A stretch of DNA of 64,000 bases from Olsenella sp. An188 (GTDB taxonomy: Bacteria > Actinomycetota > Coriobacteriia > Coriobacteriales > Atopobiaceae): assembly GCF_002160255.1 (NCBI RefSeq), contig NZ_NFKF01000001.1, positions 434,001-498,000 of the forward strand, read 5' to 3'. The notes below the pieces were generated by a model, which had not been told where the DNA came from, did no database searches, and worked only from the letters and a program-made list of their open reading frames with translations. Shown piece by piece: positions 55,536 to 64,000 of the stretch (its first letter is position 1; every line of letters starts with the position of its first letter). Position numbers and translations under genes: made by a program.

Positions 55536-57245
55536 CTAGGCCTCCTCGGTGTACTTGCTGGTCCCAAAGTGCTTGATGACAAGGTTCATGAGCAGAACCG
55601 AGCCGTAGGTGATCGCGATCAAGATCGTGGCGAACGCGCACGCGATGCCGTAGGAGCCCTTCTCGGCGAACTCGTTGATCTGAACGGTGATGAGGAAGAA
55701 CTGAGGCGTCACGAGCAGGATGATTGCCGAGATGGCCGTGATGGAGCGCACGAACGCGGTCACGAGGCCGGAGAGGAACGAGTCCTTGATGAGCGGCAGC
55801 GTCACCGTGCGGAAGACCGTGAAGCTGTCCGCGCCCATGTCGTAGGCGCTCTCCTCGATGGACTTGTCGATCTGACGCAGGGCCGAGATGCCCGAGCGCG
55901 TGCCCGTGGGCAGGGAGCGCACGATGAAGACGATGACCAGGATGGCAGCCGAGCCGTAGAGCCCCTGGAGGAACCCGGTGCGGAAGACGCCCGCGGAGAA
56001 GCCGCGGATGAAGCCGACGCCGAGCACCGTGCCAGGGACCGCCATGGCGAGCATCGAGACGAACTCGATGAAGCCCTTGGTGCGGAAGTTTCGCTTGACC
56101 ACGAGGTAGGAGATGATCATCGAGAGCAGGGCCGTGAGTGGCGCGGCTATGAGCGAGAGCACGAAGGAGTCGCGGAACGCCTCAAGGCCATGGTAGCGCT
56201 CGAAGACCTGGATGAACCACTTGGGCGTGAGCGTGAAGTCGTAGCCCCAGGTCTTGAAGAGGGCGCCGAAGGGCACGCACGCGTACATGACGACCACGAA
56301 GACGGCGATGATGGCGCACAGGATGGTGAGCGGCAGCGTCACGGAGCGGTCCGTGATGAGCATGCGCGCCCGCGAGGCCTTGCCGGTGAGCGTGGCCGTG
56401 CTCTTCGCCTCGAGGACGTACTTCTGCACGATAAACATGAGCAGCGTGATGCACAGCAGCACCACCGCCATCGCAGCGGCGCCCTCCTTGTCATAGGCCC
56501 CGGTTATCTGCAGGTAGATAGTAGTGGCAAGCGTGTCGTACGAACCGCCGATGATCATGGGGTTGGCAAAGTCGGCGATCGACTCGATGAAGGTGACGAG
56601 AAACGCGTTGCCCAGGCCGGGAAGGATGAGGGGCAGCGTGACGCTCGTGAAGACCTTCCAGCGGCCGGCGCCCATGTCGCGCGCCGCCTCCTCGAGGGAG
56701 GGGTCGATGTTCTTGAGCAGGCCGCGCAGCATCATGTAGCACACGGGGAAGAACGTCAGCGTCTGGACGACGAAGATGCCCCAGAAGCCGTAGACCGAGT
56801 TGTCGTAGATGCCGAGCAGGTAGCGCGTGATGATGCCGGACTTTCCGAAGAGCATGATCACGGACAGGGACAGCACGAACGGCGGAGAGACCACGGGCAG
56901 CATCGAGACGACCTTGAAGAGGCCCGAGAGGAACCTCGTGCGCAGCTTCACGTACACCTCGACGTAGGCGAACAGCAGCCCCACGAGCGCCGAGGCCACG
57001 CTCACCAGCAGGCCGACCGCGAGCGTGTTGGTGATCGCCGTGGTGAAGGTCTGCATCTGAAAGATGCGCTCGAAGACCTCGAGGCTCGGGCCGCGCTCCG
57101 TGATGAAGCTGTCGACGAGCAGTATCGCGAGCGGGTACAGGATGAACAGCGTGAGAAACGCGATGAGCACCACGATCGTGGTCATCATGATGGGGTCGGC
57201 AAGGAGCTTCTTACGATCGAGCTCCGCGCTCTGTGATCGGGCCAT
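55536..57245 (-). CDS. fbpB: Ferric-type ABC transporter permease (FbpB-like)
   Basis: The 569-residue permease is a two-in-one protein of about twelve transmembrane segments, a hallmark of FbpB/SfuB-type iron transporters. The two coupling loops are DPSLEEAARDMGAGRWKVFTSVTLPL (first half) and DKSIEESAYDMGADSFTVFRTVTLPL (second half), which show an internal duplication. The ATG at 57245 (MARSQSAELDRKK) has GGGAGAG nine bases upstream and is preferred to the GTG six bases earlier. A strong hairpin separates it from the binding-protein gene upstream. Confidence 0.9.
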   Translation of the reverse strand: MARSQSAELDRKKLLADPIMMTTIVVLIAFLTLFILYPLAILLVDSFITERGPSLEVFERIFQMQTFTTAITNTLAVGLLVSVASALVGLLFAYVEVYVKLRTRFLSGLFKVVSMLPVVSPPFVLSLSVIMLFGKSGIITRYLLGIYDNSVYGFWGIFVVQTLTFFPVCYMMLRGLLKNIDPSLEEAARDMGAGRWKVFTSVTLPLILPGLGNAFLVTFIESIADFANPMIIGGSYDTLATTIYLQITGAYDKEGAAAMAVVLLCITLLMFIVQKYVLEAKSTATLTGKASRARMLITDRSVTLPLTILCAIIAVFVVVMYACVPFGALFKTWGYDFTLTPKWFIQVFERYHGLEAFRDSFVLSLIAAPLTALLSMIISYLVVKRNFRTKGFIEFVSMLAMAVPGTVLGVGFIRGFSAGVFRTGFLQGLYGSAAILVIVFIVRSLPTGTRSGISALRQIDKSIEESAYDMGADSFTVFRTVTLPLIKDSFLSGLVTAFVRSITAISAIILLVTPQFFLITVQINEFAEKGSYGIACAFATILIAITYGSVLLMNLVIKHFGTSKYTEEA

Positions 57246-57279
57246 TGTCACTCTCCCTCACTGACTCTGGGACGTACGA

Positions 57280-57315
57280 GCGCCGGGCGGATGTGGGGAT
57301 GCATCCGCCCGGCGC
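57280..57315 (-). terminator. Intercistronic stem-loop between binding protein and permease
   Basis: Perfect 14-base arms GCGCCGGGCGGATG (57280-57293) and CATCCGCCCGGCGC (57302-57315) enclose an 8-base loop. No T-tract follows, so it probably attenuates or protects the upstream mRNA rather than stopping transcription fully. Confidence 0.75.
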
Positions 57316-57361
57316 AGTCGTGCCTTGGCGAGAAACGCGATGCGGGCACGGGGACGTCAGG

Positions 57362-58504
57362 CTATGCGTCCTCGGTCTCGAAGCGGTCGTCCCCGCCGCC
57401 CAGGGCCTCCATGACCTCGGCGACGTAGGTGTCGGTGTTGTTCTTGGCGTCCTCGAAGTCATAGTCCATGACGTTGTTCGGGTCCAGGCCGAACTCCGTG
57501 GCGATCTCGGGCTGCTGGGCGTTGTCGATCACGAGGAACTGGTAGGAGCCGTTCTGCGCGGCGAGCTCGACGCACTCGGGAGAGAGGGCGTACTCGATCC
57601 AGAGCTTGGCGGCGTTGGGGTGCTTGGCGCCCTTGAAGATGGCCGTGGCGCCGACCTCGCAGGAGGTGCCGGAGGACGGCACGACGAGCTCGATGTTGCC
57701 GTAGCCCTGGTCAACGATCTGGAAGATGCCGTCGTGGAGGAAGCCCAGGCCGATCGTGCACTCGCCGGTTCCGATGTTCTTGGACGGGCCGGAGCCGGAC
57801 TTGGTGTATACCTCGACGTTCTTGTCGAGGTCCACGAGGTACTGGATGCCCTCGTCATGGCCGTACTTCTGGATCATCGTGTTGATGATGAGCTTGGCGG
57901 TGCCGGCGGTGTTGTAGTTGGACGACCAGATGAGGCCCTCGTACTGCGGGTCGGTGAGGTCGGCGAAGTCCTCGGGGGGCTTCACGCCCAGGCGCTCGAC
58001 CTCGTCCTTGTTGTACATGATGCCGAGCAGTCCGGTGTAGATGCCGTACCAGTTGCCGTCGGCGTCCTGGTACTTGGGGTCGGTGATGTGCGAGGCGTTC
58101 GCGGCGGCGTAGGGCTCGAGCAGGCCCTCCCTGGTGACGACGTTGTAGGGGTCGGTCGTCCCGCCGAACCAGACGTCGCCGGAGGGGTTGCCGTTCTCCT
58201 CCTCGATCTTGGCCTGGACCTCGCCGGTGGACAGGCGCTGCTGCTCGACCTTGATGCCGTAGAGCTCCTCGAAGTGCTTGCAGGCCGCCGCGAGATAGTC
58301 CTCCTCGCAGGACCCGTAGACGACGAGCGTGCCCTCCTCCTGCGCGGCCTTCACGAGGTCCTCGGGTGCCCCGACGCTGTTCTCGGCGACCTGGCCGTCG
58401 GATGCCGCCGGGGCGTCGCCGTCGCCGTTGCACGCAACGAGGCCGAGGCCGGCGACCGCGGCGGCGGTGCCGGCGATGAAGTTCCTGCGAGAGATGTTGG
58501 CCAT
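57362..58504 (-). CDS. fbpA: Ferric-type substrate-binding lipoprotein (FbpA-like)
   Basis: The 380-residue extracellular binding protein has a twin-arginine lipoprotein signal (MANISRRNFIAGTAAAVAGL, with the lipobox cysteine at residue 25). The mature part shows GTLVVYGSCEEDYLAAACKHFEELYG, GDVWFGGTTDPYNVV and YTGLLGIMYNKDEVERLG, matching the iron/thiamine/phosphonate binding class (SBP family 13-like). Neighbouring FbpB- and FbpC-like genes support iron, but the tyrosine ligands were not assigned. It is the first gene of the operon; a small stem (CCCTCC-GCACA-GGGAGGG) lies just before its ribosome site. Confidence 0.88.
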   Translation of the reverse strand: MANISRRNFIAGTAAAVAGLGLVACNGDGDAPAASDGQVAENSVGAPEDLVKAAQEEGTLVVYGSCEEDYLAAACKHFEELYGIKVEQQRLSTGEVQAKIEEENGNPSGDVWFGGTTDPYNVVTREGLLEPYAAANASHITDPKYQDADGNWYGIYTGLLGIMYNKDEVERLGVKPPEDFADLTDPQYEGLIWSSNYNTAGTAKLIINTMIQKYGHDEGIQYLVDLDKNVEVYTKSGSGPSKNIGTGECTIGLGFLHDGIFQIVDQGYGNIELVVPSSGTSCEVGATAIFKGAKHPNAAKLWIEYALSPECVELAAQNGSYQFLVIDNAQQPEIATEFGLDPNNVMDYDFEDAKNNTDTYVAEVMEALGGGDDRFETEDA

Positions 58505-58668
58505 GTCAGATACCTTCCTTCCTTTCCCCCCTCCCTGTGCGGAGGGAATCTCCTTACACGGTTTTAACCTTCCTTGCTGTTTGCTTACAGAATGTTTCGC
58601 CGAACGGCGCGCGACGCTACGGCAGCGCGGGTCGACGCCGATGCGAGAGGCCCTTCATGAAACACCCA

Positions 58669-58700
58669 TTGACGACTGATACTATGCGTCGTATAGTATC
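58669..58700 (+). promoter_or_regulatory. padR promoter with overlapping operator
   Basis: TTGACG (58669-58674) and TATAGT (58692-58697) are exactly 17 bases apart, the strongest promoter match in the window. A perfect dyad GATACTAT-N7-ATAGTATC (58678-58685 and 58693-58700) covers the spacer and -10, as expected for autorepression by the PadR-type protein encoded next. Confidence 0.8.
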
Positions 58701-58734
58701 AGCCAACAAAGGGCATGGCCGGAGGGGAGGGACC

Positions 58735-59049
58735 GTGGACGCGCAGATGAAGCGGGGCTTCGTGGAGGCGTGCGTGCTCGTGGCCGTTTGCGACCAGGAG
58801 TCGTACGGCTACCAGATCATCCGCGACGTGCCGGGCGTGCTCGGGCTCACGGAGTCGACGCTCTACCCCGTGCTCAAGCGGCTCGAGGCCGCGGGGCACG
58901 TCTGTTCGCGCAGCGCCGAGCACAACGGGCGGCTGCGCAAGTACTACCGCATCACGGACTCGGGACGCGCGCGGCTGGCCCAGGTGGCCGCCGAGCGCGC
59001 CGAGGTGGAGCAGATCTACGACTACATCGGGAGGGTTTGCCATGACTAA
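58735..59049 (+). CDS. PadR-family transcriptional regulator
   Basis: This 104-residue winged-helix repressor carries the PadR signature YGYQIIRDVPGVLGLTESTLYPVLKRLEAAGHV, followed by GRLRKYYRITDSGRARL and a short C-terminal dimerisation helix. I start at the GTG at 58735 (preceded by GGAGGGGAGGG); an ATG four codons on (MKRGFVEACVL) is possible. It is likely to repress itself through the dyad over its promoter. Such regulators are normally followed by a membrane protein of the HAAS/DUF1700 type; here only a remnant follows. Confidence 0.92.
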   Translation: MDAQMKRGFVEACVLVAVCDQESYGYQIIRDVPGVLGLTESTLYPVLKRLEAAGHVCSRSAEHNGRLRKYYRITDSGRARLAQVAAERAEVEQIYDYIGRVCHD

Positions 59050-59157
59050 GCAGGAGTACCTCGCCGAGCTGCGCGCGGCCCCGGCGTCGCCCGCGGCCCC
59101 GGCGAGAAGAGCCTCTACGCCATGGTCTCGGTCATTGCCGCGGGGCTCGGCATCTGA
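59042..59157 (+). pseudogene. Remnant of HAAS/DUF1700-type partner of PadR
   Basis: An ATG at 59042 overlaps the padR stop by eight bases and begins MTKQEYLAELR, the usual start of the HAAS-domain protein that follows PadR. After about 16 residues the match ends. In another frame, right after a GGCGAGAAG word at about 59101, a hydrophobic tail GEKSLYAMVSVIAAGLGI ends at a TGA (59157). The centre of the gene appears to be deleted, leaving both ends. This is inference from short segments. Confidence 0.55.
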
Positions 59158-59218
59158 GGCCCGGCCGGCCGCCGTTGCGCTACCCTAGTCAGGACAGGGA
59201 CCCGGCAGAGGAGAGGTC

Positions 59219-60151
59219 ATGCCCGCAGTTATCACGCACCACATCTTCGGAGAGGACATCGCGGCCTCCCTCCCCGCGGGGATGGTCGAGGGCGAGGAGG
59301 AGCTTCTCGCCTTCCTGCTCGGCAACCAGGGCCCCGACCCGCTGTTCGCGCGCTTCTCGACGCTGCCGTCGCGCGCCCGGACCTGCCACCGGCTCGCCGG
59401 CCTCATCCAGGGCGGGTCGGTCACGCGGGCGCTGCTCGCGCTGCGCGACGGCGTGAGCCACCTGCCCCGCCCCGACGAGCGCATCGGCCGCGCCTTCGCG
59501 CTCGGCATGCTCGGGCACTACGCGCTCGACCGCGCGGCGCACCCCTTCGTGATCGCGCAGGAGCGCGCGCTCGGACGCGTCGACCCCGACCTCGCCGCGG
59601 CGTCCCGCGAGGTCCACGCCCTCATCGAGTCGGACGTCGATACCTGGATCTTGTGGGAGAAGCGCCGCGCCACCGTAGAGGAGCGGCCCGCGCCGGGCAA
59701 CCTCATGCGCACGGCGCGCATCGACCGCGTGGGCGGCGCGCTCTTCTCGCAGGTGGCGCTCTCGGTCTTCTCCACGCCCCTCGGCGCGGGCGAGTACGCG
59801 GGCTGCACGCGCGACTACGAGGCGGCCCTGCGGCTGGTGGAGCCCGCCGGCTCGACGCGCACGCGCCTCATCGGCGCCGCAGAGCGCCTCGTCCGCGGGC
59901 GCTCGCTCGCGGAGGCGACCTCCCACTACGTGCGCCGCACCGACGACTGCCCCGCGGCGAACCTCGACCGGCGCTCCTGGGAGCACCCCTTCACCGGCGA
60001 GGTCCGCCACGACAGCTTCGCCGACCTCTTCGACGAAGCGCGGCTCGCCTACCCCGCGCTCGCCGAGGCGTTCGTGCGTGGCGAGAAGGACCTCCTGCGC
60101 GAGCTCGTCTCCGGCCTCAACTACGAGGGTCGCCCCGGAACCGACGACTAG
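59219..60151 (+). CDS. Zinc-dependent phospholipase C-like protein
   Basis: The 310-residue protein fits the zinc-dependent phospholipase C/S1-P1 nuclease-like fold (PF00882-type). Histidine and aspartate ligands are seen in MPAVITHHIFGED at the N-terminus, LGNQGPDPLF, and MLGHYALDRAAHPFV, the last matching the H-x3-D-x3-H metal motif of the family; WEHPF comes late. There is no signal peptide, so a cytoplasmic or membrane-surface role is likely. The ATG at 59219 follows AGAGGAGAGG. The C-terminal VRGEKDLLREL is encoded by a CGAGAAG word. Activity is not proven by sequence. Confidence 0.75.
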   Translation: MPAVITHHIFGEDIAASLPAGMVEGEEELLAFLLGNQGPDPLFARFSTLPSRARTCHRLAGLIQGGSVTRALLALRDGVSHLPRPDERIGRAFALGMLGHYALDRAAHPFVIAQERALGRVDPDLAAASREVHALIESDVDTWILWEKRRATVEERPAPGNLMRTARIDRVGGALFSQVALSVFSTPLGAGEYAGCTRDYEAALRLVEPAGSTRTRLIGAAERLVRGRSLAEATSHYVRRTDDCPAANLDRRSWEHPFTGEVRHDSFADLFDEARLAYPALAEAFVRGEKDLLRELVSGLNYEGRPGTDD

Positions 60152-60173
60152 GCCCGGGCGCGCAGCGCGCAGG

Positions 60174-60359
60174 TCAAAGCCAGACGAGCTCGGGCGGCGC
60201 GTCGTCGTCGGGCTTGCGGGCCTCGTCCGCGGGCCTCTCGGCCGAGCCCCAGGAGGAGGACTCCTCCAGCCACGGACGGTGCTCCGGGGAGGGCTCGAAC
60301 GCGCGCTCCTCGCCGTTGACGAGCCAGACCAGGCCGATGCCACCGTCGTCGTCGCCCAT
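60174..60359 (-). CDS. Small acidic protein downstream of gltD
   Basis: This 61-residue frame starts at an ATG (60359) two bases after the gltD stop and reads MGDDDGGIGLVWLVNGEERAF at its start, ending DDDAPPELVWL. It is strongly acidic with tryptophans near both ends (VWL at about 11-13 and at the C-terminus). I do not recognise it. The tight spacing and same strand suggest translation with gltD, but the coding potential of such a short GC-rich frame is uncertain. Confidence 0.45.
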   Translation of the reverse strand: MGDDDGGIGLVWLVNGEERAFEPSPEHRPWLEESSSWGSAERPADEARKPDDDAPPELVWL

Positions 60360-60361
60360 GG

Positions 60362-61834
60362 CTAGACCCCCAGCTCCCCGGCCACCTCTGCCGCGCACGC
60401 CATGGCGTCTGCGATGGCGCTCACGACGAGCGACGAGCCGGTTCGGGCGTCCCCGGCCACGAAGACCGGCGTCTCGCCCGACGTAGCGGCACGGTGCGAG
60501 CCGGGCGCGGCCACCTCCGGCAGCCCCCGCTCCCCGCGCGCCACGCCGAGCGCGTCGAGCACGCCGCGCTCCGGGCCGGTGAAGCCGCACGCCACGAGCA
60601 CGAGCTGGGCGGGCATCTCCCGCTCGGAGCCCTCCACGGCCTCGGGGCGTCCGCCGGACCAGTCGAGGTCGACCACGCGCAGTCCGCGCACCGCTCCCCT
60701 CTCGTCGAGAAGGACCTCGCGCGTGTCCACCGCCCACTCGCGGCACTCCCCGCCCATGAGCTCGATGGCCTCCGCCTGTCCGTAGTCGGTCTTGAGGGTG
60801 GCGGGCCACTCGGGCCAGCGCACGGTGCCCGGGCCCGGCTCCGCCGGGCGCGGCATGAACTCGAGCTGCCGCACCGAGCGCGCGCCCTGGCGCACCGCGG
60901 TGCCCATGCAGTCGTTGCCCGTGTCGCCGCCGCCGATCACCACGACGTCGAGGCCCGCCGCGCTCGGGAGCGGCTCGCCGCCGTCGAGAAGCGCGCGCGT
61001 GGACGCCGTGAGGTAGTCCACCGCGTACGCCACGCCGCCCGCGGCGAGCCCCTCCTCGAAGCCCGCCGCCGCGAGGCCGCGCGGCGTGCGCGCACCCGCG
61101 GCCACCACCACGGCGTCGGAGGCGGCAAGGAGCGCCTCGGCCACGCCGGCGTCAGCCGCGTCGGTGCCCAGGCGAAACTCCACGCCGAGCTCCTCCATGA
61201 GCGCCACGCGCCGCTCGACCACGTCCTTCTCGAGCTTCATGCTGGGGATGCCGTACATGAGCAGGCCCCCGGCGCGGTCGGCGCGCTCCACCACGCTGAC
61301 GCGGCAGCCGCGGCGCGCGAGCTCCCACGCGGCCGCGAGGCCCGCCGGGCCCGAGCCCACCACGGCCACGCGCGGGGCGTCAGGCGCCGCCGGCTCGAAG
61401 CGCCTCGGGCCGCCGTGGGCCCACTCCCAGTCCGAGATGGCGCGCTCGTTGTCGTGGATGGTCTCAGGCTCGTCGTCGCGCCCGAGGTTGCAGGCGGCCT
61501 CGCACAGCGCCGGGCACACGCGGCTCGTGAACTCCGGCAGCGGCGAGGTGAGCGCCAGGCGGTCGGCCGCCTCGCGCCAGAGCCCCCGGTAGAGCAGGTC
61601 GTTCCACTCGGGGATGAGGTTGTGCAGCGGGCAGCCGCTCGGCCGCGCGCCGCCAAAGCCGAGGCCCGCCTGGCAGAACGCCACGCCGCACATCATGCAG
61701 CGGCTCGCCTGCTCGCGCTGGGCCTCTGGCGGGAGCTGGCGGTAGAGCTCGCGGTAGTCGCGCGTGCGCTCGCCCACCGCACGCAGCTCGTGGACCACGC
61801 GGCCCACCGTGAGAAACGCTCCGGGCTTGCCCAT
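60362..61834 (-). CDS. gltD: Glutamate synthase small subunit
   Basis: GltD supplies electrons from NAD(P)H to the large subunit of GOGAT. The 490-residue protein has an N-terminal domain with cysteines for iron-sulfur clusters (CMMCGVAFCQ, CPLHN, CPALCEAACNLG), then the FAD fold VAVVGSGPAGLAAAWELARRG and the NADPH fold VVVIGGGDTGNDCMG, and a C-terminal VFVAGDARTGSSLVVSAIADA. The start is the ATG at 61834, three bases after the gltB stop. With glnN this completes ammonia assimilation. A homologous NADPH-dependent reductase subunit is unlikely because gltB is adjacent. Confidence 0.95.
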   Translation of the reverse strand: MGKPGAFLTVGRVVHELRAVGERTRDYRELYRQLPPEAQREQASRCMMCGVAFCQAGLGFGGARPSGCPLHNLIPEWNDLLYRGLWREAADRLALTSPLPEFTSRVCPALCEAACNLGRDDEPETIHDNERAISDWEWAHGGPRRFEPAAPDAPRVAVVGSGPAGLAAAWELARRGCRVSVVERADRAGGLLMYGIPSMKLEKDVVERRVALMEELGVEFRLGTDAADAGVAEALLAASDAVVVAAGARTPRGLAAAGFEEGLAAGGVAYAVDYLTASTRALLDGGEPLPSAAGLDVVVIGGGDTGNDCMGTAVRQGARSVRQLEFMPRPAEPGPGTVRWPEWPATLKTDYGQAEAIELMGGECREWAVDTREVLLDERGAVRGLRVVDLDWSGGRPEAVEGSEREMPAQLVLVACGFTGPERGVLDALGVARGERGLPEVAAPGSHRAATSGETPVFVAGDARTGSSLVVSAIADAMACAAEVAGELGV

Positions 61835-61837
61835 GCT

Positions 61838-64000
61838 TTATGCCTCCCTCATCGCGTCGAACGCGTAGCTCAGGGCCTCCTCGCGCGTCGCCCCGCGCCC
61901 CTCTGCCTCGGCCACGTGCGCCAGGACCCGGGCGTAGTCGCGCGGGATGACCTTCACGAAGTCGCCCCGGATGGACTCGAACTGGTAGAGCATCTTGATG
62001 CCGCGCGGGCTGGCCGTGCGCCGCACGTGCTCCTCGATGAGCGCGCGGATTTCCGCGAGCTCCTCGGCGCTCGGTGCCTCGAGGTCCACGAGCTCGGCGT
62101 TGCAGCGCCGCGCGAGCGTGCCGAACTGGTCGTACACGTAGGCGACGCCCCCCGACATGCCCGCAGCGAAGTTTGGTCCCACCTCGCCGAGCACGAGCAC
62201 GCGCCCTCCGGTCATGTACTCGCAGCCGTGGGCGCCCACGCCCTCCACGACCACCGTGGCCCCGGAGTTGCGCACGCAGAAGCGCTGGCCGGCGAGGCCG
62301 TTGACGAACCCGCGCCCCCCCGTGGCGCCGTAGAAGGCCACGTTGCCCACGATGACGTTCTCGTCGAACTTGTACGTTGCCCCCTCGCGCGGGCGCACCG
62401 AGACCACGCCCCCCGAGAGCCCCTTGCCAAAGTAGTCGTTGGCGTCGCCGGAGATGCTGAGCGTCACGCCCGCCGGCAGGAACGCGCCGAAGCTCTGGCC
62501 GCCGGAGCCCTCGCAGTCCACCGTGATCGAGCCCTCGGGCAGCCCCTCGGGGTGCGCCTTGGTCACGCGGCTTCCCAGCAGCGTCCCCACGCAGCGGTTG
62601 ACGTTGTCGATGTCGGCGTGGAAGCGGACGGGCGTGAGGTGCTCGCGGGCGGCCTCGGTGTAGGGCACGAAGAGCGTGGCGTCGAGGGTCTTCTCCAGCT
62701 CAAGGTCGGGGCCCATCTCGGGGAGGAAGTGCCGCCCGTCGGCCCCGGGGATGGCCCGCCCGAACTCGCAGGTCGCGGGGGCGAGAAGGTCCGTGAGGTC
62801 GAGCAGGTTGGCCTTCCAGTTGGCCTCCCCCTCCACGCGGACCTGCGTGAGGCAGTCGGAGCGGCCCACCATCTCGTCCACCGTGCGAAATCCCAGCGAC
62901 GCCATGATCTCGCGCAGCTCCTCGGCGACGAAGGTCATGTAGTTGACCACGTGCTCGGGCCTGCCGGAGAAGCGCCCGCGCAGCGCGCAGTTCTGCGTGG
63001 CGATGCCGGCGGGGCAGGTGTCGCGCTGGCAGTCGCGCTGCATGAGGCAGCCGCAGGCGACGAGCGGCATCGTCGCAAAGCCGAACTCCTCGGCGCCGAG
63101 AAGCGCGGCGATTGCCACGTCGCGGCCGCTCATGAGCTTGCCGTCGGTCTCGAGCACCACGCGGGAGCGCAGGCCGTTGCGCACGAGCGTCTGCTGCGTC
63201 TCGGCGAGGCCGATCTCGAACGGGATGCCTGCGTGGTAGATGGAGTCGCGCGGGGCGGCGCCGGTGCCGCCGTTGTGCCCGGAGACGAGGATCTTGTCGG
63301 CCCCTCCCTTTGCCACGCCCGTGGCGATGGTGCCCACGCCCGCCAGCGCGCACAGCTTCACCGAGACGCGCGCGTCGGGGTTGGCGTTCTTGAGGTCGAA
63401 GATGAGCTCCGCCAGGTCCTCGATCGAGTAGATGTCGTGGTGCGGCGGTGGCGAGATGAGCCCGACGCCGGGCGTGGACTGGCGCACCTCCGCGATCCAC
63501 GGGTAGACCTTGCGCCCGGGCAGGTGGCCGCCCTCGCCGGGCTTGGCGCCCTGGGCCATCTTGATCTGGATCTCGACGGCGCTCGTGAGGTAGCGGCTCG
63601 TCACGCCGAAGCGCCCCGAGGCCACCTGCTTGATGGCCGAGCGTCGCGAGTCGCCGTTCGGCAGCGCGGTCTCGCGCGCCGGGTCCTCGCCGCCCTCGCC
63701 GGTGTTGGAGCGCCCGTGCAGGCGGTTCATGGCGATGGCCAGGCACTCGTGCTGCTCGCGGCTGATCGAGCCGTAGCTCATCGCGCCGGTGTTGAAGCGA
63801 CGCACGATCTGGCTCGCCGGCTCCACCTCCTCGAGCGGCACGGGCGCGCCGGCCGGCGAGAAGCCCATGAGGTCGCGCAGCGTCACGGCGCGCCCGCCGC
63901 GGTGCACCCACGCGGAGAACTCCCTGAAGAGGTCGTAGTCGCCCTCGCGGCAGGCGCGCTGCAGCAGGTAGATGGCCTTGGGGTCGATGAGGTGCTCCTC
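61838..64000 (-). CDS. gltB: Glutamate synthase large subunit, 3' part
   Basis: The visible 720 residues are the C-terminal part of GltB; the frame runs off the right edge with no start in the window. They include the FMN-binding synthase domain (FNTGAMSYGSISREQHECLA, GAKPGEGGHLPGRKV, KILVSGHNGGTGAAP), the 3Fe-4S cysteines CGCLMQRDCQRDTCPAG, and the GXGXG beta-helix domain (GSGGQSFGAFLPAGV to RALIEEHVRR). GOGAT transfers the amide nitrogen of glutamine to 2-oxoglutarate. gltD follows after three bases. The N-terminal amidotransferase domain must lie beyond 64000. Confidence 0.95.
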   Translation of the reverse strand, partial: EEHLIDPKAIYLLQRACREGDYDLFREFSAWVHRGGRAVTLRDLMGFSPAGAPVPLEEVEPASQIVRRFNTGAMSYGSISREQHECLAIAMNRLHGRSNTGEGGEDPARETALPNGDSRRSAIKQVASGRFGVTSRYLTSAVEIQIKMAQGAKPGEGGHLPGRKVYPWIAEVRQSTPGVGLISPPPHHDIYSIEDLAELIFDLKNANPDARVSVKLCALAGVGTIATGVAKGGADKILVSGHNGGTGAAPRDSIYHAGIPFEIGLAETQQTLVRNGLRSRVVLETDGKLMSGRDVAIAALLGAEEFGFATMPLVACGCLMQRDCQRDTCPAGIATQNCALRGRFSGRPEHVVNYMTFVAEELREIMASLGFRTVDEMVGRSDCLTQVRVEGEANWKANLLDLTDLLAPATCEFGRAIPGADGRHFLPEMGPDLELEKTLDATLFVPYTEAAREHLTPVRFHADIDNVNRCVGTLLGSRVTKAHPEGLPEGSITVDCEGSGGQSFGAFLPAGVTLSISGDANDYFGKGLSGGVVSVRPREGATYKFDENVIVGNVAFYGATGGRGFVNGLAGQRFCVRNSGATVVVEGVGAHGCEYMTGGRVLVLGEVGPNFAAGMSGGVAYVYDQFGTLARRCNAELVDLEAPSAEELAEIRALIEEHVRRTASPRGIKMLYQFESIRGDFVKVIPRDYARVLAHVAEAEGRGATREEALSYAFDAMREA

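Overview
This window is an unbroken chromosomal segment, roughly 70% GC by eye, from an actinobacterium that best fits the class Coriobacteriia and probably the Atopobiaceae (Olsenella-like). The grounds are the very high GC, frequent GTG and TTG starts, a type III glutamine synthetase, twin-arginine lipoprotein solute-binding proteins, LytTR regulators and typical family content. This placement is inference from protein character, not from a marker gene. No rRNA, tRNA, CRISPR array, phage or insertion sequence is visible.

Layout. 1-600: a decayed, chimeric ECF sigma-factor remnant. 603-7751 (minus): a histidine operon, hisZG-hisD-hisC-hisB-hisH-hisA-hisF, whose first gene fuses the regulatory (HisZ) and catalytic (HisG) subunits of ATP phosphoribosyltransferase; hisI and hisE are not here. 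8092-24348: a small hypothetical gene, murJ, ybaK, uvrA, an MBL-fold hydrolase, a YhcH-type sugar protein, an Mrp ATPase, two FAD oxidoreductases, a GNAT acetyltransferase, a lipase-like hydrolase with an orphan PTS IIB, and uvrB. uvrA and uvrB share a probable SOS box, and the uvrB box also overlaps the divergent promoter of an unknown TPR membrane protein (24489-26780). 26770-31105: lytic transglycosylase, coaE, a NitT/TauT-type ABC transporter and a zinc-ribbon protein. 31248-39457: two peptidases beside a complete oligopeptide ABC operon (oppABCDF), a coherent peptide-feeding locus. Then rpsA and a HAD phosphatase.

42067-47157 holds the most coherent regulated module. A cell-surface, domain-permuted GH3 beta-glucosidase is transcribed away from an AgrA/AgrC-like two-component system, and the shared 218-bp intergenic region contains a pair of LytTR-type boxes exactly 21 bp apart. 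After that come glnN (GSIII), polA-rnhA, a PNPOx-like flavoprotein, a ferric-type ABC transporter, a PadR regulator with a decayed partner, a zinc-phospholipase-C-like protein, gltD and the 3' part of gltB, which runs off the right edge.

The unusual feature at window scale is the intergenic DNA. The word CGAGAAG/CTTCTCG occurs well over 100 times on both strands, in genes and between them. It builds perfect terminator-like dyads and sits at the break points of both decayed genes, which makes it a candidate DNA-uptake-like or genome-organising word. Several repeat families occupy the gaps: a 129-bp element bracketed by perfect palindromes (two copies 39 kb apart), a 22-bp element in inverted pairs around the PNPOx gene, a triple stem-loop array before uvrA, and others. 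All counts were made by eye.
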